Shown here in pieces: positions 1 to 8,349 of a stretch of DNA of 25,000 bases (its first letter is position 1; the number at the start of each line of letters is the position of its first letter). Source of the DNA: Botryococcus braunii (lineage: Eukaryota; Chlorophyta; Trebouxiophyceae); contig KV908381.1 in the NCBI GenBank assembly GCA_002005505.1, positions 479,121-504,120 of the forward strand, read 5' to 3'. The translations under genes and the position numbers were made by a program. Below the pieces are notes generated by a model, which ran no database searches, was not told the origin of the DNA, and saw nothing but the letters and a program-made list of their open reading frames with translations.

Positions 1-15
1 GGTCATTACCTGTAA

Positions 16-596
16 CATGGTCTGCTGCAATTAATCAACTTGCCAAACGAAAAGTTGACTGCAGAAATAGTAAATAGCTTTCATGGTGAAGAATGCTTAA
101 AACCCAAGCCATCCGCATGGACGCAGCACTTACGTTATTTGCACTTGCTGGTGATCCTCTTCCAAGTGGAGACAGGTAAAGGGAGCTGGCAATGGTGAGT
201 TGGATCATGTCTTTTGCTAACACAGTATTTGGCTAACACAGATATTGCTTTTGCTACCAACCACCTTGCTAAGCTGGCTGTCAGCCCTACAAGTCATCAT
301 TACAGGGCTGGCATTTCTGTTCTGAAATACCTTCTCGACTCCAAGGAATTGGGGCTACTGTGGAATTAAGGCAAGAAAGGGATAACTGGCTTTCCCGATA
401 AACAGTGATTATGCAGAAGAAGTTGATGGCAGAATGTCCACTTCTGCCATGTCTTTCTCAGTGGTTTGGCTGCCATGTTGTGGGGGAGTAAAAGCTGCAA
501 AAGGGCACATGTGTACAGCCCTCTCTATGGTGGAGGCGAACAGTACCGTCAGTATGTTGGTGGTACTGCTCTACTGAAAAGTTGTAAATCCCTTTC
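16..596 (+). pseudogene. Decayed Ty1/copia pol tail (RT connection and RNase H)
   Basis: No single open frame covers this stretch, but pieces of three frames read as the C-terminal end of a copia polyprotein. Around 61-110 one frame gives EIVNSFHGEECLKPKP, like the segment between RT and RNase H. Around 115-180 another gives MDAALTLFALAGDPLPSGD. Around 241-360 a third gives DIAFATNHLAKLAVSPTSHH followed by YRAGISVLKYLLDSKELGLL, the usual RT/RNase H border of copia elements. Around 400-590 come SDYAEEVDGRMSTSA-like and [14 protein letters not shown] fragments, matching the region around the RNase H acidic residues. Frameshifts and stops (for example TAA after LLWN at about 367-369) show it is dead. 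No LTR is seen downstream; the CT microsatellite follows directly. It supplies the part of pol that copia-plus at the other end of the window lacks, but I cannot show it is the same copy. Confidence 0.7.
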
Positions 597-604
597 GAGG
601 TAAC

Positions 605-807
<203 letters not shown>

Positions 808-1640
808 ATTCATGCTGGGCTGCTCATTGTTAGTGCACACCCGCAGCCATCCAGGTGCAAGAGTGCGTGTTGGTGGGGACGTGCGTGCGCAGTGAACACG
901 GGGAGGACTTGTTTGTATGGAAGGGCTGCATGTACTCGCAACAGGACTCGGGGTTTCGAAACCTGAATTCAGAGGCAACCCACCCCACTGCAGGACTCAT
1001 TACTGCACCTGATTACTAGACAAACCTAGCTGCACTCACTGCCAATTTTCTGTATTCCAGGCCAGAAAACATGGTAGCAAACTAAAATTTGTGCGTGTTT
1101 GCGTTGATGGGCAACTGAATTGGTTTGATAAGGTGCGGGTTGTCACCTGCAAAGGTGCCACCATGCTCAAGCTTATCAATCAACGAATGTATATTTTCTT
1201 GTTCACTGTAATAAGCAGTTCCAGCACGAGCTGACGAAGCCTTCTTCTTGTGGCTACAAGCCGTGGCTTGGCTGACCCAACTACGAGGATCAAGAACCCT
1301 AAAATCTATTACATCACGAGGGGAACATATGCGGCACCGGCACACATGCTGCCTCCTTGATGTAAGATTTCCAACAAAATCTGTGAACCTGTTCTTGTTT
1401 GTCTTCGGGTCTAGCCGACTGTCCCAGACCCAGGGACCCGCAGACGAATAAGAAGCGGTTTGTTTCCTTGCTCGACTCATGATGATTATCAATCTACATC
1501 ATAATAGGCTTTCAACTTGCCCTCGCGTGCAAAGCAACGCTTATCGCAGAGGACGGCTTGAACACATCCGTGTCATAATATGTTACTCATACCTAAGCCA
1601 GAAAGTAACGCACAATCCTCTTGGTGATTAAGTCACACGG
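808..1640. other. Intergenic stretch without a confident gene
   Basis: I see no recognisable gene here apart from the uncertain minus-strand ORF listed separately. The stretch includes the perfect 12-bp palindrome GGTTTCGAAACC at 952-963. The sequence may be old transposon debris, but nothing in it is diagnostic. Confidence 0.4.
1082..1480 (-). CDS. Hypothetical ORF, 132 aa, unrecognised
   Basis: An open frame from an ATG at 1480 to a stop at 1082. The family is not recognised. The middle carries a cysteine cluster (HVCRCRICSP) followed about 20 residues later by a C-S-H. That spacing resembles small zinc-binding modules in some DNA-transposon proteins, but it is not a match I can name. The reverse strand also contains a possible 5' splice site (TGCAG followed by GTGACA, near 1145-1155), so this could be one exon of a longer transcript. 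Composition is less biased than in the repeats on either side. It could equally be a chance ORF; there is no promoter or conserved neighbour. Confidence 0.2.
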   Translation of the reverse strand: MSRARKQTASYSSAGPWVWDSRLDPKTNKNRFTDFVGNLTSRRQHVCRCRICSPRDVIDFRVLDPRSWVSQATACSHKKKASSARAGTAYYSEQENIHSLIDKLEHGGTFAGDNPHLIKPIQLPINANTHKF

Positions 1641-1743
1641 GGAGCCCAGGACGAATTCGTATAAGTACGTACTGAATTCAATGTTGTCCTATATGACTCG
1701 CTGGGACAACATCGAATTCGGTATGAATTCGTCCCGGGCTGCC
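1641..1743. repeat. Foldback (imperfect inverted repeat) rich in GAATTC sites
   Basis: The left arm (1641-1689) and right arm (1704-1743) are imperfect reverse complements around a 14-nt loop (1690-1703). Both arms contain two GAATTC sites and end in GTTGTCC/GGACAAC next to the loop. The left arm has an extra ~10 bp containing the perfect palindrome AGTACGTACT (1664-1673), absent from the right arm. The size and shape fit a short foldback or MITE-like insertion. I could not define a clean target duplication. Confidence 0.6.
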
Positions 1744-1940
1744 ATCTTTGGATGTAATCTTCCTTCCTTCATCGATCGCGAGAGCCTATGCGAATCCGCA
1801 TCGAAGTCGGCCAGTCGGAAAGCGCGTGTCGAAAGCAGGCTCCCTGCTTACCGAATTCAGAGCGAATTCGAATCCAAAACGACTGTCCAGCGAAATCGAC
1901 ACCGAACTCGCATCGAATTATAGTTGCGAAATCTACTAGT
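1744..1940. other. CGAAT-motif-rich spacer
   Basis: Non-coding DNA between the foldback and the truncated end of copia-minus. It is enriched in GCGAAT, ATCGAA and GAATTC words (for example 1788-1806, 1852-1872, 1908-1918), related in style to the foldback on its left. It includes a small hairpin, AAGCAGG with CCTGCTT around 1834-1850. Nothing coding is supported. Confidence 0.35.
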
Positions 1941-2090
1941 GAATGTGAACATGTGCCACACAGCCCCATGTGCGCAAGGAAGCAACATCAGGCTTTACCC
2001 ATAGAACATCTCAGTAGGGGCCTGCCTGTGGTGGGGCCCACGTTGTAAAGCAGGGTGGCAGACTCCAGTGCCTCCTTCTACAGGGAAGGG
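1941..2090 (-). pseudogene. copia-minus, distal integrase fragment
   Basis: The reverse strand matches copia-plus at about 21054-21208: the stretch encoding the C-terminal part of integrase (ATLLYNVGPTTGRP through WGCVAHVH). Compared with copia-plus it has an 8-base loss near the PLTPTE codons and a 1-base loss in the following codons, so it is frameshifted. It ends abruptly at 1941 where homology stops, leaving no RT, RNase H or 3' LTR. It continues the pseudogene at 15229-17550: removing element A with one copy of AAGGG rejoins the two in register with copia-plus. Confidence 0.9.
2086..2090. repeat. Target-site duplication of element A (left), AAGGG
   Basis: The five bases AAGGG directly before the left LTR (LTR begins at 2091) are repeated at 15229-15233 directly after the right LTR. 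A perfect 5-bp duplication is the expected product of a gypsy integrase. Confidence 0.95.
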
Positions 2091-2580
2091 TTTAACGAAG
2101 TGAGACGTGTAACTAAGATTTATAACAAGCTAAGCAAGGGTTTCAGGCAAGGGTGACACCGAAGGTAGGAATCGAAGTTCCAATCCGTTACAAGTTCGCA
2201 GCCCTCCTCACGCAGGTCGTCCGAGTCTCCAAAGAACAATATATAATGAACAATGTAGAGAATGCTAGATGTCTCCCTCGTAGCAGCAAACCCAAAGACA
2301 ATGATAACCACCCGAGTTCCTAGTCCACCTATGCGCGGATCCGGCTACGTCGTCCCTCTACGAGATGCTCTCGCGAGCATAACGATATGGATGACGAGAG
2401 GAGACCCACTAGGATATTACAGTCATTTTCCTACACACAAGGACAACGAGATCTACTCGTATCCCAAAGGGCACGAAGAAACATGAACTACGCGCACACC
2501 ATTACGAACATTATGCTTACGCGCACATCCTACGCGCAGGGGACGTGAGACGCGTCGCGCTGACGCGGCACCTCACTACA
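2091..2580 (-). repeat. Element A 3' LTR (490 bp)
   Basis: Identical to 14739-15228 except C at 2276 where the other copy has A. Read on the minus strand it begins TGTAGTGAGG and ends in CGTTAAA, so the 3' terminus is not the usual CA. The boundaries are fixed by the AAGGG duplication. Near its 5' end it carries three TGCGCGTA words (minus strand). Confidence 0.96.
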
Positions 2581-2596
2581 TACTCCCCCCCTTATT
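2581..2596 (-). other. Polypurine tract of element A
   Basis: On the minus strand, AATAAGGGGGGGAGTA lies immediately upstream of the 3' LTR (which starts TGTAGTG). This is the expected place and composition for the plus-strand primer of reverse transcription. Confidence 0.8.
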
Positions 2597-3364
2597 CCTG
2601 TGCGTCCCCGCGCAGAAGGCAGAGCGCAACAACAAACAGACAAGACAAACAAAGGAACAAGACCTTCCAACATGCGGAGACTCAGACTTAGACCTACGGG
2701 CAACCCGCCTCCCGTGTTGCCAGACCCCAGCCGAATGCTGCGTATCGGGGTCCCCACCATAATGCAATAAGAACAAGGATCAGGCATGACTAACAGAACA
2801 AAAGACAAAACACTGAGAGAAAAACGAAAGTCCACATGATGAACAGCCAAAATGAGACACAAGGGCAGAGCTAAAAGTCCAGATGTCCAAAAGTCCAGAG
2901 TCCAAGGGGAGTCCAATTTCCACATATAGTCCAGTATTACGCCAGTATTGCACCATATTGATCAGGTGTGGTAGTGAAGTGAAAAGGCCATACACCTAAT
3001 GTGCACAAAAATCTATCCAGGTAAGGGACCCATGGTCAACCCTACCGGGTAAGGCAGCCTTACCCTAGCCTATCCAAAGTCCATATGGCCATACAGAGAG
3101 ACCCCTCCAAGGAGGGCCAACCGGTCGACGGGACCCTAAGGGTGGACCCTAGGAGTCGTGCCCTTGGGAGGCAATGGCGGGAGCCCGTGACTCTCTCTGT
3201 ATTCTTCCACTTTCTTGTGGCAACAACGCGTGACCTGTGCAAGTTACTTCCAGCTATCCTCAGTTGGCTCGTTCGGATCGTCCAGAGTGCGGCCGCGTTT
3301 GCCAGTGAGTGGCTTGTGATCCACAATGCCACCACACCCGGGATCCACGATACATCCACACCCA
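2597..3364 (-). other. Element A 3' internal region, non-coding, after integrase deletion
   Basis: Integrase homology stops at about 3365 and no further pol, GPY/F or chromodomain sequence is found before the polypurine tract. The short ORFs here have no recognisable content. A perfect inverted repeat (GGGTAAGGC and GCCTTACCC around one base) sits at 3047-3065. Short GGACCCT repeats lie at about 3130-3152. The sequence may be 3' UTR or a captured segment. Confidence 0.55.
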
Positions 3365-6300
3365 TGTCCTTAACAATTGTGCTAGAGTATAAGCATCAGC
3401 ATTCATTGTTGTAGCAGCAAAATGAGCACACTTGTTAAGCCTATCCACGATAAATCAAATAGCATCATTTCCACTTGGGGTCTGTGGGAGGTTGGTAATA
3501 AAGTCCATAGACACACTTTGCCACTTCCTTGCTGGTATTTGTAAGGGGTGAAGAAGACCAGCAGGCAAAGTATTCCGAGCCTTGACTCGTTGACAAGAGT
3601 CACAATGAGCAACATAGGCTTTGACATCCTCATACATTCCCGGCCAATACCATTCCCTTGTGACAAGCTCGTACATGCGAGTTACTCCAGGGTGACCAAC
3701 ATGAGGTGGATCATGTAAAGCTTCCAAAATTCCACGTCGTAGGTTCTCCACGATAAGTTCCCCATCTTTCCTTTCCTCAAACAATGCAGGAACATATTTC
3801 CGTCCATTCCTCTCCCAAAAGCCTCCCTTTAGACTAACCTTCCTTCTATTCGCACGCGCTGCCAACCACGGATCGTATGTGTAAGCCTTCTCAAGTTTGC
3901 CAAGTAGGGATTCGTACCCATCGGTCTCGCGGGTAAGCTCACTCGGGCTGGCCAACCCGATTTGCTCCATCGTGCCGAGGGAGCTTGGGGTCTCGTGAGC
4001 GGGCCCCGGGAGCGTGACCTTGGGGACCTTGCGGACCCGAGCTGTGAGGGTACCCTCGACATCCCGGCTGGAGGGGGTGAGGGAGTCCGGACTGGTGCGC
4101 CGACGCTTGCGCCGGAGGGCAGCCCCGGCCACAGCAGCCCCATTGTCCCTCCCCCCAGGTCCAGGGTGTTGAGTGAAGTGACACCTGGAGAGCGGATCCG
4201 CAATGTTGGTCTTGCCCGGTTCCCATACCCATTCAATCTCAAACTCCTGCAGGCGCTCGGCCCACCGAGCCCTCCGAGGACTAAGCCCCACCTGTTGACC
4301 CAAGAAGGTGTTGCACTTGTGATCCGTCACCACCGTTACTGGCTTACCTAACAAATAACATCTCCATTCCGTGAGAGCATACACTACAGCCAATAACTCC
4401 CGTTCCGTGGCACTGTAGTTCCTCTCGCTTGCTCCCAACTTTTTACTGAAATACGCACAAACCTTCCCATCTTGAAATAGCACAGCTCCCACGCCGTAAT
4501 CGCATGCATCGCACACTACCTTAAATGGCCGACGTATGTCCGGGAGTGTTAAGATAGGGGCACTTACCAAAGCTTCCTTTATGTTGTCAAATGCTTCCTG
4601 TTGTTCCTGTCCCCACATCCAAGGTGCTTTTGCCCCAGAGAGAGCTGTCAATGGGGTTGCCAGGATACTGTAGTTCTGAATAAACTTTCGAAAGTAATTA
4701 GACAACCCAAGAAACCTCCTAACTTCCGTTACGTTTGTGGGCGTAGGCCACTCCTGCACCACCTTGACTTTATCCATATCCACTTCCAACCCATTTTCCC
4801 CAATGATGTGTCCCAAGTATTTCAATTGTTTCTCAAAGAAAGAGCATTTGACAAGTTTTGCCAGGAGTTGGTGTTCGCGTAGACGGGTGAAAACTCTGTC
4901 CAACTGCAGAAGGTGTTCCTCTTCCGTTTTGCTATAAATGAGCACATCACCCAAGTATACAACCACAAAGCCTTCCCTTATAAAGTCGTGAAAAACCTCA
5001 TTCATAGGCCGTTGAAATGTCGCGGGCGCGTTGGTCAAACCAAAGGGAAGTACAAGAAATTCGTACAAGCCAAAAGGGGTCCTGAAGGCAGTTTTAGGCA
5101 CATCCTCCTTGCGAAGTCGCACTTGATGGTACCCAGACAACAAGTCCAAGCTCGAAAACACCTTGGCTCCCTTAAGCCTATCCAACAGATCGTCAATTCT
5201 GGGGAGAGGGTACCTATCCGAGATGGTAATTTTATTCAGGGGACGGTAGTCTATTACCATACGCAAACTTCCATCCTTCTTTCTAACAAACAAAACAGGT
5301 GATGCAAGTGGTGAGCAACTTGGCCTGATCAATCCCAATTTTAACAACTCATCAACCGTTTTTTCGCATTCCGCAAGCTCACTTGGAGCAAGACGGTACG
5401 CGGGCCTATTGGGGGGCCGATGTCCTTCTTCCAAATTTATTGTGTGAAACACTTCCCGCTCCGGGGGTAACCCCGGGAGTTGTTTTGCAAACAAGTCCTC
5501 ATTTGCAAGTAACAAGTCTTTCAGGGCCTGTGGCTTGCCTTCCAACATGTCATTTATTTGATGAGTGAAAGTCATACCGGTACTACTGGGGGGTTTTGTG
5601 ACGACGGGGGTGTCGTCCATAGATTTGTCGGTGTCCGCCAGGTCGGCCTCACTTGAGGCGTCCTCCCCGGTGATGTCCACCAGTTCAGCCTGCTCATTCA
5701 CAAGCACAGTATACAAACAAACCTTCCAAACATCTTGACCCTTCCATCCTTTTCCATTCCTATCCCTCCTTCCTTCCTTCCTCTCTTGTGCTTGTAAACC
5801 CCAAACAACTTTTGGCCCCACTGGCAACGATGAATTTGCGTGTTTTAGGGTGACCCACTTCCCATTATGTCTAAATTGAGCAGCCTTCACACAAAAATCA
5901 ATTGAGGCTCCTCTTTCTTCCATCCAGTCCTGCCCCAAAATCATGTCTACCCCATCAATCATGGCAGGGCTTACAATGAAGTTGTGACGGGAAGTTATAC
6001 CAAGCTTGAGTGTAAACGACACATCTACCGTTCCTTTCGTATCGGACACACTTCCATCAGCAAGAGTCACGGATATGCATGCGGGTTTGCATCGCACCCC
6101 TAGCCCTTGCAAAGTATCACTTTCAATAAACGAATGAGATGCCCCACTATCAAACAACACTGAAAGGATTTTCCCCTTAACATTCGCCGGAAAGGTCATA
6201 GCTAGCGGAGAGTCAGTAGTAACACTTCCCATGGTGAGTGTGGGTCTTGGGGGAACCACACAACATACAAAAGAGAATGGGTATACACTAGTTTGACCAT

Positions 6301-6503
6301 TCATGTCCACCGCCTGTCCCTTCCTTCCTGAACACACTTCCACAATCCTTCCTTGCATACGGTGAGCATAGAGACTCTTACTTTTCCAAGTTTTCCTTCC
6401 CACAATGAAACAACAAGTGAGGGACGGGTTGCACCTTTGTTCCCATAAAAACTTAGAAATCTCGGATTCAGCCTTCCTAACATTAGGCACCACAAGGTTC
6501 ACA
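3365..6503 (-). pseudogene. pol: Element A pol (protease-RT-RNase H-truncated integrase)
   Basis: The minus-strand frame runs from the element B insertion point at 6503 down to a TGA at 3455-3457. In order it holds an aspartic protease motif LFDSGASHSF, RT (palm blocks such as IDYRPLNKI and FSSLDLLSGYHQVRL), RNase H (VVCDACDYGVGAVLF, TDHKCNTFL) and the integrase zinc domain (HDPPHVGH then CDSC) through SMDFITNLPQ. The RT catalytic box reads VYLGD instead of VYLDD: GGT at 4949-4951 replaces an Asp codon, which should abolish catalysis. The TGA replaces the Trp of DAIW-VAVDRL seen in element B. Homology resumes past the stop (VDRLNKCAHFAATT) to about 3365 and then ends, removing the second Asp and the Glu of the DDE triad. 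Any protein reading upstream of 6503 comes from element B's LTR. The true N-terminus is at 13378-13439. Confidence 0.93.
6499..6503. repeat. Target-site duplication of element B (left), TCACA
   Basis: TCACA directly precedes the left LTR (starting 6504) and recurs at 13373-13377 directly after the right LTR. It lies inside element A's pol and was duplicated by the insertion. Confidence 0.96.
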
Positions 6504-6801
6504 TGTAACAGGAAAAGTCGCGTGTTATAGGAAAATGACCGGACCACGAGGATTTGGACCTCCATAAAGGTCCCTTCGTGAGTTATGTTCCTCCACGCCA
6601 AGAAGTGGCTACTTCACGCGCCAAGGGAGTGACCCTTACTTGACAAGGCGCATTGGCGATGGAGACAGGGACACACTTAGAACAGGATAGAATAAGGCTT
6701 TGGCAGAGGAAGGACCGGGCCGGACTGGACGGGTACTGAGGTGGAGCCCAAACAACTTGTAACCATTGTTTTCGCATCCTTTGGCCGTTTCTACTGTATC
6801 A
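6504..6801 (+). repeat. Element B 5' LTR (298 bp)
   Basis: Same sequence as 13075-13372, base for base by eye. It begins TGTAACA and ends TGTATCA, the canonical TG...CA. On its minus strand it adds a spurious N-terminal extension to element A's pol frame. Confidence 0.97.
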
Positions 6802-6802
6802 C

Positions 6803-6820
6803 TGGTATCGCCGAGAGGGG
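6803..6820 (+). other. Primer-binding-site candidate of element B
   Basis: TGGTATCGCCGAG starts one base after the 5' LTR. The first seven bases equal those of the initiator-Met-tRNA PBS common in plant elements (TGGTATCAGAG), but it then diverges. Element A has TGGTATCGGCGAG at the same place. Confidence 0.6.
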
Positions 6821-7017
6821 CCAAATTTTGAGCTCCTCTCGTTGAAAAAATTTCCCAAAGAAGTTTTTCAGAGAATTCTATAGATTCGGATTGGGTTAGT
6901 TGTGGTGTGTGTGGCGCTTTTAGGGGCCTACGACTCGGGTCACCGAGTTTAGGGCCCCCACCCGGACTTTCTCGATTTCCTGTGTCACCGAGCCTCGCCA
7001 GCACTGACAGCTCAGAA

Positions 7018-8349
7018 ATGGCTAGACGACAAGTCGAAGAGCTGCAGGCTGCTTTGGCCGAGGCCGAGGGGCGTGAAGCGGCAATGGCTGCCGAACTGGC
7101 TGAGTTACGACAACAGGCAGAAAACGCTGAAGTTGCGGCTCAAAACCCCGCGAACCCACAGGCAAGAATCCCGACCGTTCGAACCCACTTACCGGAAAAA
7201 TTCGAGGGACGCAGGGACGATCTCGAACAATTCCTAGACGATGTGAGGTCATATTGTGAACTCACCGGTGTGCCCGCGAACCTCAGGGTTGATTACGCAG
7301 TGCGCTGTTTAGGAAAGAGCGTGAAAAAGGTGTGGTTTACCAAAAAAGCAGCTTACATGAGGCAAAATCCAGGTGCTGTCGTGGATTTAGCTCTCTTTGG
7401 GGATCTGTTGTCTTCTGTCTATGATAACACTGATAAGGTTGCAAAGGCAAGGGATAAACTTGATTCCGTATATCAGGGCAACGAATCAGTTGAGAAGTAT
7501 GTTGAGCGCTTTACAACCTTGCTAGCAGAGGTAGAAGTCAGTGGGGACCTATCCATGGGGGAGAAAATCCATAGGTTTCGTAAAGGCCTACGTGAGGATT
7601 TAAAGAAATATTCAGCAATTAACCCTACAACAGGCAAAGGTTTTGATGATTTGGATGCCTTGATAAGTTTACTCACACGGTACGATGCCGCGGTGGGCGG
7701 GCCCTTACAGGCAAAGAGACTGAGAACCGGCCCCGGGGGCCCTAACTCAAGCATTGCAACCGCCACCGTTGGCCCAGCACCGCACGTTGCTGGCGTCGGA
7801 CAGGACTGGACAATCCCCTACTACAGTCATGAATTTGGGATGATGGCAGCTGCACCGATGGTGGCAGTGCCAATCCAGATGGCCCATGGTTACCCTGCGT
7901 CGCTCGCCACGGTCGCCGCGATCCAAGGCGCGACTCCTTATCCCCGCAGGGATGGTTTACCTCCCGAGTATCGGAGGGACACTAGAGTTGCCTTTCCCCT
8001 CAACAGAAGCTGTTACGCGTGCAATACCCCTGGCCATGAATCTTGGTTTTGCCCACTCAAAAAACTTAGAGAGGACCCTAACGCCTATCTTAATCAACAA
8101 CAGTGGGACATCTTGCAACACATTGTGAAGGCCAGACAGGAGGTAAACCAGCCTGCTCCACCAATTCCAGGTCTGGCTGGTGATTTGCTGCGGCGACGGG
8201 TAGGAGGGGGCCACAACAACTTTAGGTCCCTCGGTGTGGGAGCAGCCCCTATGCAAGGGCGGACAGCACAGGGTGGGGCCGGACGGGGACGGAGAATCAG
8301 AGGACGGGGCCGTGGACGGGGCCGGGCAAGGGGACGCGGTAGGCCATGA
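7018..8349 (+). CDS. gag: Element B Gag (capsid/nucleocapsid), 443 aa
   Basis: The first ATG (7018) is chosen because the open frame upstream has only non-ATG codons. The N-terminus is a predicted coiled coil (residues ~4-40: VEELQAALAEAEG, AAELAELRQQAEN). Residues ~60-250 form the retrotransposon Gag capsid-like region, with the conserved block LDSVYQGNESVEKYVERF near residue 155. A CCHC knuckle CX2CX4HX4C is at residues C332, C335, H340, C345 (CYACNTPGHESWFC). The tail is Arg/Gly-rich (GRGRGRGRARGRG), typical for RNA binding. Gag packages the element RNA in cytoplasmic particles. The stop TGA overlaps the ATG of the next ORF (ATGA at 8346-8349), and pol lies in the -1 frame. It is homologous to element A gag. 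Confidence 0.93.
   Translation: MARRQVEELQAALAEAEGREAAMAAELAELRQQAENAEVAAQNPANPQARIPTVRTHLPEKFEGRRDDLEQFLDDVRSYCELTGVPANLRVDYAVRCLGKSVKKVWFTKKAAYMRQNPGAVVDLALFGDLLSSVYDNTDKVAKARDKLDSVYQGNESVEKYVERFTTLLAEVEVSGDLSMGEKIHRFRKGLREDLKKYSAINPTTGKGFDDLDALISLLTRYDAAVGGPLQAKRLRTGPGGPNSSIATATVGPAPHVAGVGQDWTIPYYSHEFGMMAAAPMVAVPIQMAHGYPASLATVAAIQGATPYPRRDGLPPEYRRDTRVAFPLNRSCYACNTPGHESWFCPLKKLREDPNAYLNQQQWDILQHIVKARQEVNQPAPPIPGLAGDLLRRRVGGGHNNFRSLGVGAAPMQGRTAQGGAGRGRRIRGRGRGRGRARGRGRP
8346..8349 (+). promoter_or_regulatory. ATGA overlap: gag stop / pol start
   Basis: The gag stop TGA and the pol ATG share bases. The pol frame has a TAG at 8340-8342, so only positions 8343-8349 could host a -1 shift, and no slippery heptamer exists there. 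Termination-reinitiation is the simplest reading. Confidence 0.6.

Noticed and set aside
3829..4351. ORFs overlapping element A pol on other frames
   Set aside because: Shadows of the pol coding sequence with no recognisable motif.
6504..6601. N-terminal extension of element A's pol reading frame into MAWRNITHEG...
   Set aside because: This is the antisense of element B's LTR and recurs at 12954-13172; it is an insertion artefact with a non-ATG start.
6907..7017. Longer element B Gag starting at 6907
   Set aside because: The codon there is GTG; the first ATG is 7018 and gives the coiled-coil start.
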